Shown here: one piece after another, positions 1 to 10,879 of the stretch
Layout: every line of letters begins with the position of its first letter
Position numbering within the stretch: the stretch's first letter is position 1
The notes under the pieces: model-generated
The model's input: the letters and a program-made list of their open reading frames with translations, nothing else
What the model was told of the DNA's origin: nothing
Databases searched by the model: none
From: Allodiplogaster sudhausi
Taxonomy: Eukaryota; Nematoda; Chromadorea; Rhabditida; Diplogasteridae
Length of the DNA stretch: 64,000 nt
Assembly: GCA_945643635.1 (NCBI GenBank)
Contig: CALZFC010000026.1
Span: forward strand, 2,567,501 to 2,631,500
Direction of reading: 5' to 3'
Program-made: the position numbers and the translations under genes

Positions 1-220
1 TCACATTTCTGCATCTCAGCAGAATGACGTTTCTGTCAGCAGAGTTTACTTTGACTGCGCTCAAGAACACAAGTTTCGTGCCGTTGCACAACTTATTCTC
101 AATGTCCAGAAATGTTACTGCAAAAAGTAAATGCGGCGTGTCCACGAATGAGTTACATTTTCTACTAAATACATTGAGAATGTACAAGCAGCAAGAGACT
201 TGTTTATTCTCAATGTATTT

Positions 221-357
221 AGAGCTCTGCTCAGCTCTGCTTAAAGTTGAGCAGAGCTGAGCTGAGCTGAGCAGAGCTCTGCTCAACTCTAAGCAGAGCT
301 GAGCAGAGCTCTGCTCAACTCTGAGCAGAGCTGAGCAGAGCTCTGCTCAACTCTAAC
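221..357. repeat. palindromic satellite, left block
   Basis: Tandem copies of a short palindromic unit built around GAGCAGAGCTCTGCTC, alternating with CAACTCTGAGCAGAGCT-type spacers. The same satellite resumes at 1699, so this block and the larger one bracket the fold-back element between them. No coding capacity is apparent. Confidence 0.9.
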
Positions 358-560
358 CAGGGAACTACCAGAAACCCTAAATTCCAAAAATTCTGATATT
401 TTGCATATGGATAGAGCATCACATTGGATGGTTCGGAATGAAAAAATTGGGACCCGAATCCCTCTAGAAAACTTTTTAAACAGATTTAAAGTTGCTTAAA
501 AATCTCGTTTTATCTGCAAGGTACCACGTTAACAAACGTTCGAACAAATAAAATATGAAA

Positions 561-620
561 CATTGGCGCAGTGGGCAGCGCTTCCTGCTACAGTTTTTCG
601 TTCGCAAGTTCAATGCCCCA
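561..620 (+). repeat. tRNA-like (SINE-type) segment, left arm
   Basis: An A-box-like TGGCGCAGTGGGCAGCGC (from 564) is followed about 25 nt later by a B-box-like AAGTTCAATGCCCC. The spacing resembles an internal pol III promoter, but stems are imperfect, so it reads as a tRNA-derived repeat and not a working tRNA gene. Confidence 0.55.
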
Positions 621-1463
621 GAGGGCGAAATTGTTTTGCCACTTTTATAAAAGGCTTTTGAAGTCCTTGAGTTATTTTATGTACTTTCTATGGTTATCTA
701 TTTGCATACAGACATTGTGAAGTGCGAGGATCTAAATAAAAAAATTGTTTTGGACTGTATGCATGTGCGTGTATGTGCGTGCCGATGACTTCTGCAAGCG
801 TGCATTCCCGCGCTTTGCCGTCTGGAATGCGGATCGAAACGGTTCTGCGAATGAACAGACTCTGACACGCACTCGTGCATTCCGTGGCGAAAAGAAAATA
901 AGGAGAGTTGTCGCTACACACACATCACTGGGTACGCTGATATATACACATACATATGTATGTACATACGGTCCAAACCAAATATTTTTATTTGGATCCT
1001 AGCACTTCACAGAGTCTGTATAGCCATTGAACGTACAGATTTTTTTTGTTCGCATCCTTTGCTAATTTTAAAGAAGTTTTTGAGGTTTTTGAGGAGTTCT
1101 TTTCCGGAGTTCTTTTCCGTACTTTCTATAATTATCTAATTGAAAGCGGACTTTGTGAAGTGCAAGTAATAATATGTAAAAAAAAAAAAAAATTTTGGTC
1201 TGTATATTATCTTTTTCTGATCATGGATCATCGACCGAAAGTAATAATTTCTTTTTTAAAGCGCAAAAACGATGGTCTTGGTCCCGTCGGATCGGAAAGT
1301 AAAACGAAAAGGCGTTGGCCTATGTCACCGTCAGCCTACAATGTGGACACACAATCAAAGCAATTTTTTGTTGATAATTGCACTTCACAAAGTCCGTATG
1401 CAAATAGAAAACCATAGAAAGTATACAGTTACAGTTACATAAAATTTGCAAAAGACTTTGGCT

Positions 1464-1530
1464 CCAATGGGGATTGAACTTGCAACAGAAAAATTGAAGG
1501 CGGAAGCGCTACCAACTACGCCAACCTTTC
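1464..1530 (-). repeat. tRNA-like (SINE-type) segment, right arm
   Basis: Inverted partner of the segment near 561. On the minus strand it reads TGGCGTAGTTGGTAGCGC (A-box-like) and later GTTCAATCCCCATTGGAGCC (B-box plus 3' stem). It keeps a better B box than the left copy. No matching cloverleaf with a clear anticodon arm was found. Confidence 0.55.
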
Positions 1531-1698
1531 ATGTTTTAATCAGTGGAACGTTTTGTAACGTGGCATATTACAGATAAAACGAGAATTTCAGTCATCTTTA
1601 AATGGGTTTAAAAAGTTTTCTAGAGCGATTCGGGTCCCAATTTTTTCATTCCGAACCATCCAATGTGATGCTCTATCCATATGCAAAATATCAGAATT

Positions 1699-2618
1699 CT
1701 CAACTCTGAGCAGAGCTGTGCTCAGTTCTGCTCAGAGTTGAGCAGAGCTCTGCTCAGCTCTGCTTAGAGTTGAGCAGAGCTCTGATCAGCTCTGCTCAGA
1801 GTTGAGCAGAGCTCTGCTCAGCTCTGCTCAGAGTTGAGCAGAGCTCTGCTCAGTTCTGCTCAGAGTTGAGCAGAGCTCTGCTCAGGTCTGCTCAGAGTTG
1901 AGCAGAGCTCTGCTCAGTTCTGCTCAGAGTTGAGCAGAGCTCTGCTCAGCTCTGCTTAGAGTTGAGCAGAGCTCTGCTCAGCTCTGTTCAGCTCTGCTTA
2001 GAGTTGAGCAGAGCTCTGCTCAGCTCTGCTCAGTTCTGCTCAGAGTTGAGCAGAGCTCTGCTCAGCTCTGCTCAGAGGTAAGCAGAGCTCTGCTCAGCTT
2101 TGCTCAGAGTTGAGCTCTGCTCAGTTCTGCTCAGAGTTGAGCAGAGCTCTGCTCAACTCTGAACAGAACTGAGCAGAGCTCTGCTCAACTCTGAGCAGAA
2201 CTGAGCAGAGCTCTGCTCAACTCTGAGCAGAACTGAGCAGAGCTCTGCTCAACTCTGAGCAGAGCTCTGCTCAACTCTGAGCAGAGCTGAGCAGCGCTCT
2301 GCTCAACTCTGAGCAGAACTGAGCAGAGCTCTGCTCAACTCTGAGCAGAACTGAGCAGAGCTCTGCTCAACTCTAAGCAGAGCCTCTGCTCAACTCTAAG
2401 CAGAACTGAGCAGAGCTCTGCTCAACTCTGAGCAGAACTGAGCAGAGCTCGGCTCAACTCTGAGCAGAGCTGAGCAGAGCTCTGCTAAACTCTGAGCAGA
2501 ACTGAGCAGAGCTCTGCTCAACTCTAAGCAGAGCTGAGCAGAGCTCTGCTCAACTCTGAGCAGAGCTGAGCAGAGCTCTGCTCAACTCTAAGCAGAGCCT
2601 CTGCTCAACTCTAAGCCG
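1699..2618. repeat. palindromic satellite, main block with orientation switch
   Basis: About 29 units of roughly 32 bp built on GAGCAGAGCTCTGCTC. Up to about 2130 units read AGAGTTGAGCAGAGCTCTGC then TCAGTTCTGC; after about 2162 they read as the reverse complement. The switch is a perfect 32-bp palindrome at 2131-2162. A few units are truncated (CAGAGCCTCTGCTC near 2385 and 2595). Confidence 0.9.
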
Positions 2619-4085
2619 AGAATGAAAGCTCTTATCATCGAGTTATTTCTCTCTCTCTCTCTCGTTAATACCATGTTTCTTGTCCTTCTCTATGGATATT
2701 GGCAAAAATCATCTAATGGTGCTCTCCCAATGGGAAAGGTCTGAACAGTAACACTACGAACGTTTGTTGACGTGTGCCTATGATCAGTGATGAGTCGCTT
2801 GACAATTCTGTAATGAGCAAAATGAGTAACAAATGTCAAGAATAAACTAAACTTCAATCACAATTTTCTTCGAGATTACTCTCAATTACTCACTATCTGA
2901 AGCACTATAGTGTTCAACTGACAATGAGCACCTTGCTTTCTTGACAACTGATTAATTTAATAACCATGTCCAAATTAAATATCTAAATTGTCTCTGGCTT
3001 GTAAAGGCTAGTAGAACAGCGCCTGAGGCTCACATTTTGTATGTAGAAATGGAGTAGAAAGTTGCCAGTAGATTATACGTCGGGATTAAAGTGCCAACCT
3101 ACAAGTAAAACAAAAATGTTTTTGTTTATGAAATTGTGCTGTTTTCGGATGAACGAGTAGACAAACCGCTTTCGTGAAGTGTTCAGCGAACGAGACGTGA
3201 GTGGCATTCGTAATCATAAGAGCGGCACTGGCGACGGCGAGGCAAAAGATGAGCGGCAGAAGATGAACGGTGTTATGACATGGAATGTCACAGCCTGCAA
3301 GACATTCAGCCAAGAAGCTGTGTAAAATTTCACAGAATGTTTGGCATCAAATTTAAAATATTCCACTTTTCCCACTTCTGACTAAATGACAATCAGAGGA
3401 ATATTCTAAATAAATTTTCAAACAAGCGGTCTTATTCATGAGAAATGATAAATGGTGAAATATGCAACTTCACACGATGATGGGTAGAGTCGATTATATT
3501 TAGAAATTTCTCTGGCTCAATTTTTGCGCTATCAGTCGAAGCAAGTAATTACAGGCATTGCTGATAGTTTCACGCGCGCTGCAGATCGATGTTCTCATTT
3601 ATTAGAATATATGAACTGCTAGAGAATGCTAGTGGTTATGTACAAGAAAATGAGTAATCCATGGACAGTACAATTCAGTCGCCATATCGTAACAAGTTGC
3701 TGATAAACCACTCATTCTCTTTCCTAGACGTGCCAGACTACGAAGGATGAGCATACTAAGAGCTTTCATGGCTACATAGAGCGCGACGACGTCGCCATTG
3801 TAATGGATTAGACGTATAGCTTCCTATAACAAGAAAATTACACTGATAAAAATAATCGCTTAAAATACATAATAATATATAAAAGGTGAGTACCAGAAAC
3901 AAAAACCTCTACTTGAAGACGCAGTGGAAAGAGTTGATTCATATAATTTTTCATCTTAAAAAAGCCCTAGTCGGCGAAATAGAGAAGCGCCTAATGGTAA
4001 AAAGGAAAAATAGTAATTATTAGTGAAGCATACTACCACGTAGAGATGAGATATATGCTGTAAAATACTTGTTATATGCTGTATA
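2619..4085. other. non-coding stretch, nothing recognised
   Basis: AT-rich DNA with a short CT run near 2645-2662. No reading frame here has coding character or plausible splice context. I see nothing assignable. Confidence 0.6.
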
Positions 4086-4330
4086 CACACAGAAAAAATA
4101 TCCGTTAACTTGGTGGGCGGAGCTTACGGAGGCTCTCTCAATTTATAACAAAATCCGTAAACACTACGGAATATCCGTTAAATTGTCGTTCAATTGAGAC
4201 TATGTGAGGAAATATAAGGATTCAACGAACACTTGTTGAACGGATGGTGTTGTGGGTAGCGCGCTCGAAATGCATTTCGAGCGTGTTGGTTCATTTCTAC
4301 CTGTGCAATTTTTTTGCAATGTGGTGAGAT
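4086..4330 (+). repeat. SINE-like repeat, family B (copy 1)
   Basis: Begins near AAAAATATCCGTTAACTTGG, includes GGTGGGCGGAGCTTACG, and carries a tRNA-like stretch at 4241-4311: GTTGTGGGTAGCGCGCTCG (A-box-like), a hairpin around TCGAAATGCATTTCGA resembling an anticodon arm, then TTGGTTCATTTC in the B-box position. The first ~160 nt recur at 35098-35260 and a diverged relative lies in reverse orientation at 7440-7720. Confidence 0.65.
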
Positions 4331-5095
4331 ACTACGGATTGCATCCGATAGTGTTATTGAAAACTGCGAGTGAGTGATGACGTAAAATCGGTAGATGAAT
4401 GAAGTGTCAAAGAGGTTCAATTGGACGCAAACGATAAAGTGGCATATTCGAGAGACAACAGGGGCAGAGCGACGCCAGACGATCGAAGCGGGCACGATTG
4501 TGGCTGAAGGAGAAGACGGCGCCGTCGGTGCTCAGTCTGAATGTTTGGATATTATTCATATTTTAGCTTATTTATTTTCAGCCTGATTAGAGGTAAATCT
4601 AGAGCAATTAATGAAGAAAAGCCGGCACTTTTGAACGCTTTCAATTAATTAGTAGGACGAAGCTAGCTTGACATAGGAAGTTGTTATTGATAATTTCGAA
4701 TCAAAAATAGTATCATTAGTAAGCAGTAATTTCTCACATGTAGCTGATATCGTGAACGTGCGTTAAATTTACAACAAAATTAATGAGAAAAGTTCTTACG
4801 GGCATATTTTGTGACGCCTATATCAAATGATTATGCATGCATATCATGTCGATGGAAAAAAATATTTTTCAGAATATCATCGGTATATCTTGAAAGCAAG
4901 ATGTTTTCCTCTTCATTCGACCCTTTTAATTTTAAAAATCGTCAATTTTCTGAGAAAATTCATTTTTTATGCGTACAAACGGAAACGAATTTAAACCAAC
5001 CATGAAACGTAAATGTAGTCTACTTTGTTATGGTCTTCCATTGCGGAAAACATTTTCAAGAACAAAGAGAAGAAAAGAAGGGTTCTATTCTATTG
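4331..5095. other. non-coding stretch, nothing recognised
   Basis: AT-rich sequence with short reading frames only; none has coding-like composition or splice support. Confidence 0.5.
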
Positions 5096-5212
5096 TAGGC
5101 GTCCCATCGAATTATAGGCGTCCCATGGGAAATGAAGGCGTCCATAGAAAATCTAGGCGTCCCAAGTATTTATAGGCGTCCGAAGAATTTAAAGAAGTCC
5201 TTCGGAAATATA
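5096..5212 (+). repeat. cluster of GGCGTCC motifs (direct)
   Basis: Five spaced copies of (A)GGCGTCC(CA) in about 110 bp, each separated by 12-16 AT-rich bases, for example TTATAGGCGTCCCATGGG. A matching cluster in reverse orientation lies at 7175-7270. Clusters of short motifs placed symmetrically and inverted are typical of subterminal repeats of DNA transposons, but no element ends were identified. Confidence 0.6.
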
Positions 5213-5539
5213 AAGGCCAAACCTTATTTTGCATTTTTGTTGTTGTTATAATTACAGTGCAGTATGCAGTTTAAGTGGAATATCATCATGTAGAGAAGAG
5301 TAAGTAAGGGCATGGACAAAAGCGAATATACAGATAGCGAATCGAGAATTAGCAGCATCAAGGAAGAAATGACTTGGCCAGCTCCAAGAGCAAAAAAATT
5401 TTCTTCGGCAGGCTGAGCACCCATTTCGCCATTTTCAAGTCGTGGAAATAACACTACAAGCAAACGATCGTCAAAAAGGACGAGGAGAGAGAAAGACTCC
5501 GAGCCAAGACGAGCGTCTTTCTGAGAGGCTCAACATAGA

Positions 5540-6990
5540 GCTCACTGGTTGAGAGCTTCGGAGACCACTCGGATTGTCTGAATGCGTAGCAGAGCATTTA
5601 GATGCCTCGCAAGCCAAACAAGCCACATCATTGGAGGCTCTATACTAGCCGAGACGGGCTCACACCCAATAGGCTGCCTTCGAATATCGAATGCAGGACC
5701 ATCCGCAAGCGGCTGTGTTCGACGTTGGCCCGCCAACTGCTCCACCGAGACACCAGGAAGCAAGTGAAGGAAGAAGGGAAAACGATATGAAGAGAACGGG
5801 AAGCACAGAATCTGCTTTCCAGTTGAATACATCCACTCTCTACAGCCATCTCATCCCTGCGGCCAAGTAGCTGTTTCTCACTTTCCTGAAAGAGGAGAGA
5901 GAGCGCGAGAAATGTAGATAGTGAGAGAAATGATAGCTGGACGTTCTGCCCGAAGATAGAAAGGAAGCCGGACTTTGCCATGTCGTCGAAGCTCTTGAGA
6001 GACGCTTCCAAGGGACCAAAGACAGAAAATTCTTGGCATTTTTGTGGATGTCCTTTTGTCAAGAACATTCCCTAGGGCTGAATGTCTTGGTTCTCTCGGT
6101 TTGTGATGTCCTACTCAGCAGCACACTCAGCGCCTTTATCTCGCTCTGAGCAGGCGAGATGTGGCTGCTCTGTAACCTCGTCAACGCCGTAGCCGAGATA
6201 GTCAAGGAAGCGTCATTGCAAACCTGGACAAAAAACGATGCCTTCGGCATCTCTTTGGCCGTGTGCTTGCTCAGCATCGTCTTCTCCCCCTTCCTATCCC
6301 ATTCGTCCGCTATGCTCATCAAATCCTACACCGCCGCTACATCGGCTGTGGAAAGCACCATTCAATAGGGACAATTCGACGACTTCGACGAGAAGAACAG
6401 CGAAAAGGAGACAGCAGAGAACGACCGCCCCACTCTCATGTGCTCGGAGACGGAAGCTCTAGGCCGTCGCCTCGCTCCAGGTGGCGTCACATTTCACCAA
6501 CCTTCCCCCCCCCCCACCATTTTCTAATCTCAGAAAACATATTCGACTGTATAATTCATTTTTGGGCTGGGCCCAAAATTCTAGGCGACTGGCAGGTCCG
6601 ATCCAAATTTTTTGGGGCCATTTACTATCTCTGCTCGGGAGTACACTTTCCTCCTCAAAGTGCATCCACGACAAGAAAACGAGAAAAAAATGTTGGGACG
6701 CCTTAAAGGAAGTATCCGACGAAAAAATAACTTCTTTTTTTATATTCCCATATGATCAAGTCTGGCCTAAAAGATCGAATAGAGGTGGTCCCGCTTTACG
6801 AAAGTCAGTATTTAGCCAGAAATTTGCATTTGTCTTTTGGAATACGGTAGAAAACGTCTCTGTCGATGCACCCGGTGTATGCTCAACAGCAAGCAAGGGG
6901 TGCCAACGGGTGGGAAGAAGAGGCAGTCTCTGCCCGTCTTTCCCACTTAGCACCCCATTTTCACCAAGGGATGAGAGATACAGACGTTAG
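5540..6990. other. unassigned coding-like region
   Basis: GC is higher than the flanks and long open frames exist on both strands. On the plus strand, 6159-6368 encodes a hydrophobic stretch (around FGISLAVCLLSIVFSPFL) preceded in frame by a TGA. A plus frame at 6481-6990 stays open for 169 codons. On the minus strand, 5640-6322 is open in two overlapping segments. No family is recognised and no exon chain of consistent phase could be built, so no gene is called. It lies between the two inverted GGCGTCC clusters and could be transposon cargo. Confidence 0.3.
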
Positions 6991-7160
6991 AGAAAAGCGA
7001 GACAATGAGAGAAGTGGAGAGAGGTTAGATACACATACGTTTCGAATTTGAAATTTTGTAGCGGCCGCTAAAAAAGGCTCATCCAGTTCAGAGTTTTGCA
7101 CAGTTTGAAACGTAATTCTATTAGATACGGTTTTCTTTCGTCGGATACTTCCTTTAAATT
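6697..7160. repeat. short inverted repeat pair
   Basis: AAAGGAAGTATCCGACGAAA near 6704-6723 occurs as its perfect reverse complement near 7137-7156. The right copy sits just inside the reverse GGCGTCC cluster, and the left copy is preceded by GGGACGCC, so the motif and the inverted repeat travel together. Confidence 0.6.
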
Positions 7161-7174
7161 TAATGGTGCGCTTT

Positions 7175-7270
7175 TTTTGCCGTGAGACGCCTATAATCGG
7201 TCGGACGCCAATAATTTCATGGGACATCTAATTTTGCCATAGGACGCCCATAATTCGGCGGAACGCGAAT
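7175..7270 (-). repeat. cluster of GGCGTCC motifs (inverted)
   Basis: On the minus strand this reads as several spaced GGCGTCC-type motifs (ATTATGGGCGTCCTATGG, ATTATTGGCGTCCGACCG, ATTATAGGCGTCTCACGG), mirroring the cluster at 5096-5212 about 2 kb away. Confidence 0.6.
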
Positions 7271-7439
7271 TTGCGACTTAGTTTATGTCAAAATTTATGT
7301 CTAAGGTTAACTCGGGTTGGAGCGGTATGATGTTGAAAGATATAATTTGATATTTAAAAAATGATAATACATGAAAAGAATAAAATAAAGCGACAATAAA
7401 TCATAATCATGCCATTAAATGTTCACCTTTTAAACGTGC

Positions 7440-7720
7440 TTTGCATCTGAAGCAATACACACTGAAAAATATCCGTTTATGGTAACTGATATAAAGCACG
7501 GATACCTTTGAGTACCCTACGGATCTATCCGTATGTATTTAGGGTTCCCTCTATCCGCAACATCATCTGTAAACCACATGTGTGCACTCTGTATTTTTTT
7601 CGGTAACCCAAGAAATCTGTTCAGGCGTGAATGAAACCATATGTACGGAATGCATACGGCGCTACCCACTGCACCTTCCACATGATAAATGCCGAACCGT
7701 GATAGTTCCAAAGTCAATAC
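7440..7720 (-). repeat. SINE-like repeat, family B (copy 2, diverged)
   Basis: On the minus strand a tRNA-like segment reads GTGCAGTGGGTAGCGCCG (A-box-like), then ATGGTTTCATTC at B-box position. The lower-coordinate end contains AAATATCCGTTTATGG, like the 5' end of the copy at 4086. Confidence 0.45.
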
Positions 7721-7799
7721 GTGTCCCTTCACTCGTACTCCTTGCTGCATTCCTAGGCGACACTACTAGCAGTCAGACAAGTTTATCGACAACTAATTA

Positions 7800-9373
7800 C
7801 TCGAGAGATAGAGAGTCGACGAGGGAGAGGAGAACGGTCCTCTCCGGAATCGGTAAAGGGCGTTGGCGTGGTGGTCGTCGAGGGAAACAAGGACTGGGAC
7901 TAGTGGAGAGGAAGGGAAGAGGCGATCCAGCCTAAGGCTGGTCACCTCCGGAAAAAAGCCTCTAGATTAGTCATAATCGGGACTTAAGTATAGAAGAGCC
8001 TAGGGGCGGAGTTACAAAGAAAGCGAGAGAGAGCAAGACAGCGAAAGTGCGAGAAAAACAAGGGAGAGATATCACATACATACAGAGATAAATAGAGAGA
8101 TACTAAAAACCATACCCAGTCCCTTTTACAAATCATCCATTGTCAGCTGAATTACAATTTATAGAATACTCCATAGCGAGAGTGCTGGGAGAGATCTAGT
8201 CATCGCTCTGCTCAGGGGAGAACCATCGGCGGCCATGCGTCTCACTTTCTTCTGAAGAGGAGAAAGAGCGAGATGAAGAGAGTCTACATCGGACAGAGTG
8301 ACGCAGAGAGGACCGCGCTCGGTCGGGGATGCCAGGGAAACTGTGGAGGAATTTGGGATGTCATGGAGATGAAAAGTAACTCATGTGAAAAAATATAAAG
8401 TACACCTGCACTAGCAGACAAAAACATTTATTAGGAAATTAACATCCAAGGAAAGCAGGTAAAACAAGGGCAGGTTTCATTTTCGATATACAACAAACAA
8501 CTGGTTTCAAGAGTACGTGAAGAAATCGTGTATTTCCTGCAAAATCAAAGTGTTCAATGGTGTTAGCTTATCCCTCCGGAAGTCCTCAAAGTACTCCATC
8601 TGCCGTGACTCTATGCGAGTAACGTTTTCTCATTTTCCTTTTCTGCTCTCGTCCAGGCACCTCGTTCATTCATCTTTCAAAAGTCCCCGAATGGGCACCT
8701 TTTTCTTGCCAGAAGATGTCGATCTGTTGAGATTGCCCGTTAGTATCCTGTCCTTTCGTGCCATTGGTATCTTATCATCCAAATTTTTTTTTTCAAAACA
8801 ATTTTTAAGGAAAAATAAACCCGCAATATTGGGCGTACGGCATTCATACATACGTGCATGTATATTTGTTCATATGTACAATCTATCTAACTACTATTAA
8901 AGTGTAATAGGTGGATTTGTTATATATTTCTTCTGGATGCTTCCATGCTTCTTCTGTTAAATTTTAGCACCTGATTATGAGTCATTTACTTTCCAGAAGG
9001 TTATGGTAGCCGAGTTCTGACGATTTTGGAAGGGTCTTACGATTTTGGAAGGGTCCTATTGAACCTTTTCTCCCCTTGAGCCTTTTCTGAGCTTTTGTCA
9101 CTGGAAATTTTCAGAGGTTTCCAAAATTATACGTATTCTGTCCCGAAAGTTGGAACTTTCAAAGTCCTAATTAGTGTACGTCATGTGCCCGTAAAATGGA
9201 ACTATATTACATTGAAGAAAGCCTTCCATCTTAATCAGATATCAGAAAAGTTCCACACATTTCAAAAAGGGTCGACTTCTGCCCACCCCCTTCGGATCAC
9301 TATCTTTCCTGACAATGAGCTCACTCATTCACAATGAATTCTGCTGCTTGCATTTGTCTTTCTCAAGCAAATA

Positions 9374-9408
<35 letters not shown>

Positions 9409-9700
9409 CACTATCCCGGGATAACACAACCAAAATATGTGTAGTAATCAATCAAGGTATCGGATGAAAGAGCAATATAAAGTTATCTCATTTCATTTAT
9501 TCCGGTTCAAACTTTCCTCTTCAGGATGAAACCGGAATCCGTTGCACAGCAGAGCATATCGGACATGTAGCGTTCGAAGTAGTCATCAAGGTCAGTATGT
9601 GCACCATGTCTCTGTTATTATGAGTTTCTCCGTCTCTTAATTGACTAGAAAGAACAAAACATTGCGTGAACTTCTCCAGACAGCACTCACATTCATAACA
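7800..9700. other. gene-poor stretch
   Basis: Contains GA-rich tracts (about 7800-8110 and 8260-8300), a doubled phrase CGATTTTGGAAGGGTC at 9020-9060, and an (AT)n microsatellite at 9371-9406. A 127-codon frame at 8517-8900 has no coding-like composition. No gene is supported. Confidence 0.5.
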
Positions 9701-9767
9701 GGGCGATAAATACATTAAAGGATAAACAGTGAAACTTATATTAACAAAAGGTACGTATTTATTCCAG

Positions 9768-9875
9768 GGACATCTCTTCCCAAGTCATGAAGTCGTAGCC
9801 CTCAAGCGATTGGAATACGGCAGTGATTCAGAAGCACAGTACGAGATAAGGCGTGAAATAGCCATCTGTTCTCGG
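9768..9875 (+). CDS. protein kinase N-lobe exon (partial gene)
   Basis: A 108-nt phase-0 exon bounded by a TTTATTCCAG acceptor and a GTTTGT donor. Its 36 residues read as a kinase N-lobe strand and helix C: SHEVVALKRL supplies the ATP-anchoring Lys of the VAxK motif and YEIRREIAIC carries the helix C Glu. The spacing of about 19 residues is normal for the family. The Gly-rich loop should lie in an upstream exon that I cannot find. It probably belongs with the C-lobe exons from 10880, since both are phase 0 at the facing ends, but HRD and DFG segments are not seen between them. Confidence 0.55.
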
Positions 9876-10299
9876 GTTTGTGCACATTCTCACTTTACTC
9901 TGTCTGCTTTCCGGAGATGAAAATACTGCACCCGTACAAATTAGTTTTGATAAAAGTGATACCAGTTTCACAAAAAGTTGATGGCCGTTTCATCTACAGT
10001 TGCTTTAGTTTTCGGAGTGAAGTATGATTCATTTCGCCCGCCTTGGTCAGTGAGAGGTGGTTGCTCTGCTTTCTATACCCCTGCCTTAATTGCGACCAAT
10101 ATGGGAAACGAGAAAACCCAGCAATCTTCCTCCCCCACTAATTCCAAACTCGCCTCCACCATCTTCGCCAAAGTAACCGAAGTTCTTTTCGCTCACATCT
10201 CCCTCCTGGCGATATACACCAAGTCTTTCACTAATTGCATTATTGTCTGGATGCCCTCTCTTCTATGCTTCTGCCGTTACCCGAACCTTGGATGCACAG

Positions 10300-10461
10300 C
10301 GGCTCATCCGGGAAAAGGCCACCCGCGCTGTCCTAATCGGTCTCGAGGAGAAGAGCAGCGGCATCGAGACCGCTCTCAACGACAAAGCTGCCCTCCTCTC
10401 AATTCTCCAATGCTCCCAGGCCGAAGCTCTCCACCCCCTTTCACCCCCCAACTCCTCGTCT
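10300..10461 (+). CDS. helical coding-like exon of uncertain gene
   Basis: After an acceptor at GGATGCACAG the frame reads RLIREKATRAVLIGLEEKSS and continues as a helix to about SILQCSQAEAL. It looks like genuine helical coding sequence and is loosely similar to a helix encoded at 13427-13585 (SVLLAMLECAEGARDAVDCA). It is not kinase core, although it sits where the kinase core should be. Its donor is not obvious. Confidence 0.35.
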
Positions 10462-10630
10462 CTCGTCGGCGTTTCATGCCACCGCCACCCACCCACTCGC
10501 CCTCACAATTCTTCTCGCCCGCGGCCTCTCAAGATTCAGTTCTCCGATCAGGTCACCCGTGTCCTGTTCATCTCCCATATCAAGACTCACCTGACCAACA
10601 CCCCTCTACTGCTGCCCGGACTACACGCAG

Positions 10631-10776
10631 AAACAGCTCGAGAACGATGCCGATCTGCGTCGCCAGTGCGGTCGCCGGAATGCCGAGCTGGCCGCTTTGA
10701 GTGCTTTGTGCGGGACCACCGCATCTGCCGGCTGTGAGAGAGCTGCCTCCTCGCAGTCGGGCTGCTCTGGAGACAC
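10631..10776 (+). CDS. coiled-coil-like exon of uncertain gene
   Basis: Acceptor CACGCAG then a frame reading KQLENDADLRRQCGRRNAEL followed by an Ala/Ser/Cys-rich tail and a GTAAGA donor. It ends in phase 2, whereas the next kinase exon (10880) must start in phase 0, so it cannot be joined directly to that exon. It may belong to an alternative transcript or a rearranged copy. Confidence 0.35.
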
Positions 10777-10879
10777 GTAAGAAGAGTGGTCCGACTGAGC
10801 CGCGCCGTCTTCACGGTCACGGCGCCATTTTTTAAGGCTTGTGATGTTTTGTTTTTATCGCAAAAGATAATGTTTTTAG

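Larger units (their letters stand above)
390..1698. mobile_element. fold-back element inside the satellite
   Basis: The left arm (about 390-735) reappears in reverse complement at about 1375-1698. Shared landmarks are the stretch around TTTGCATATGGATAGAGCAT, the tRNA-like segment, and the sequence around ACTTTCTATGG followed by TTTGTGAAGTGC. A second, shorter inverted pair of the TGTGAAGTGC module lies inside (about 990-1020 minus, 1125-1180 plus), so two inverted pairs are nested. No transposase is visible; this is a non-autonomous palindromic repeat. Confidence 0.75.

Noticed and set aside
8517..8900. 127-codon plus-strand ORF
   Set aside because: Low-complexity AT-rich composition without splice context.
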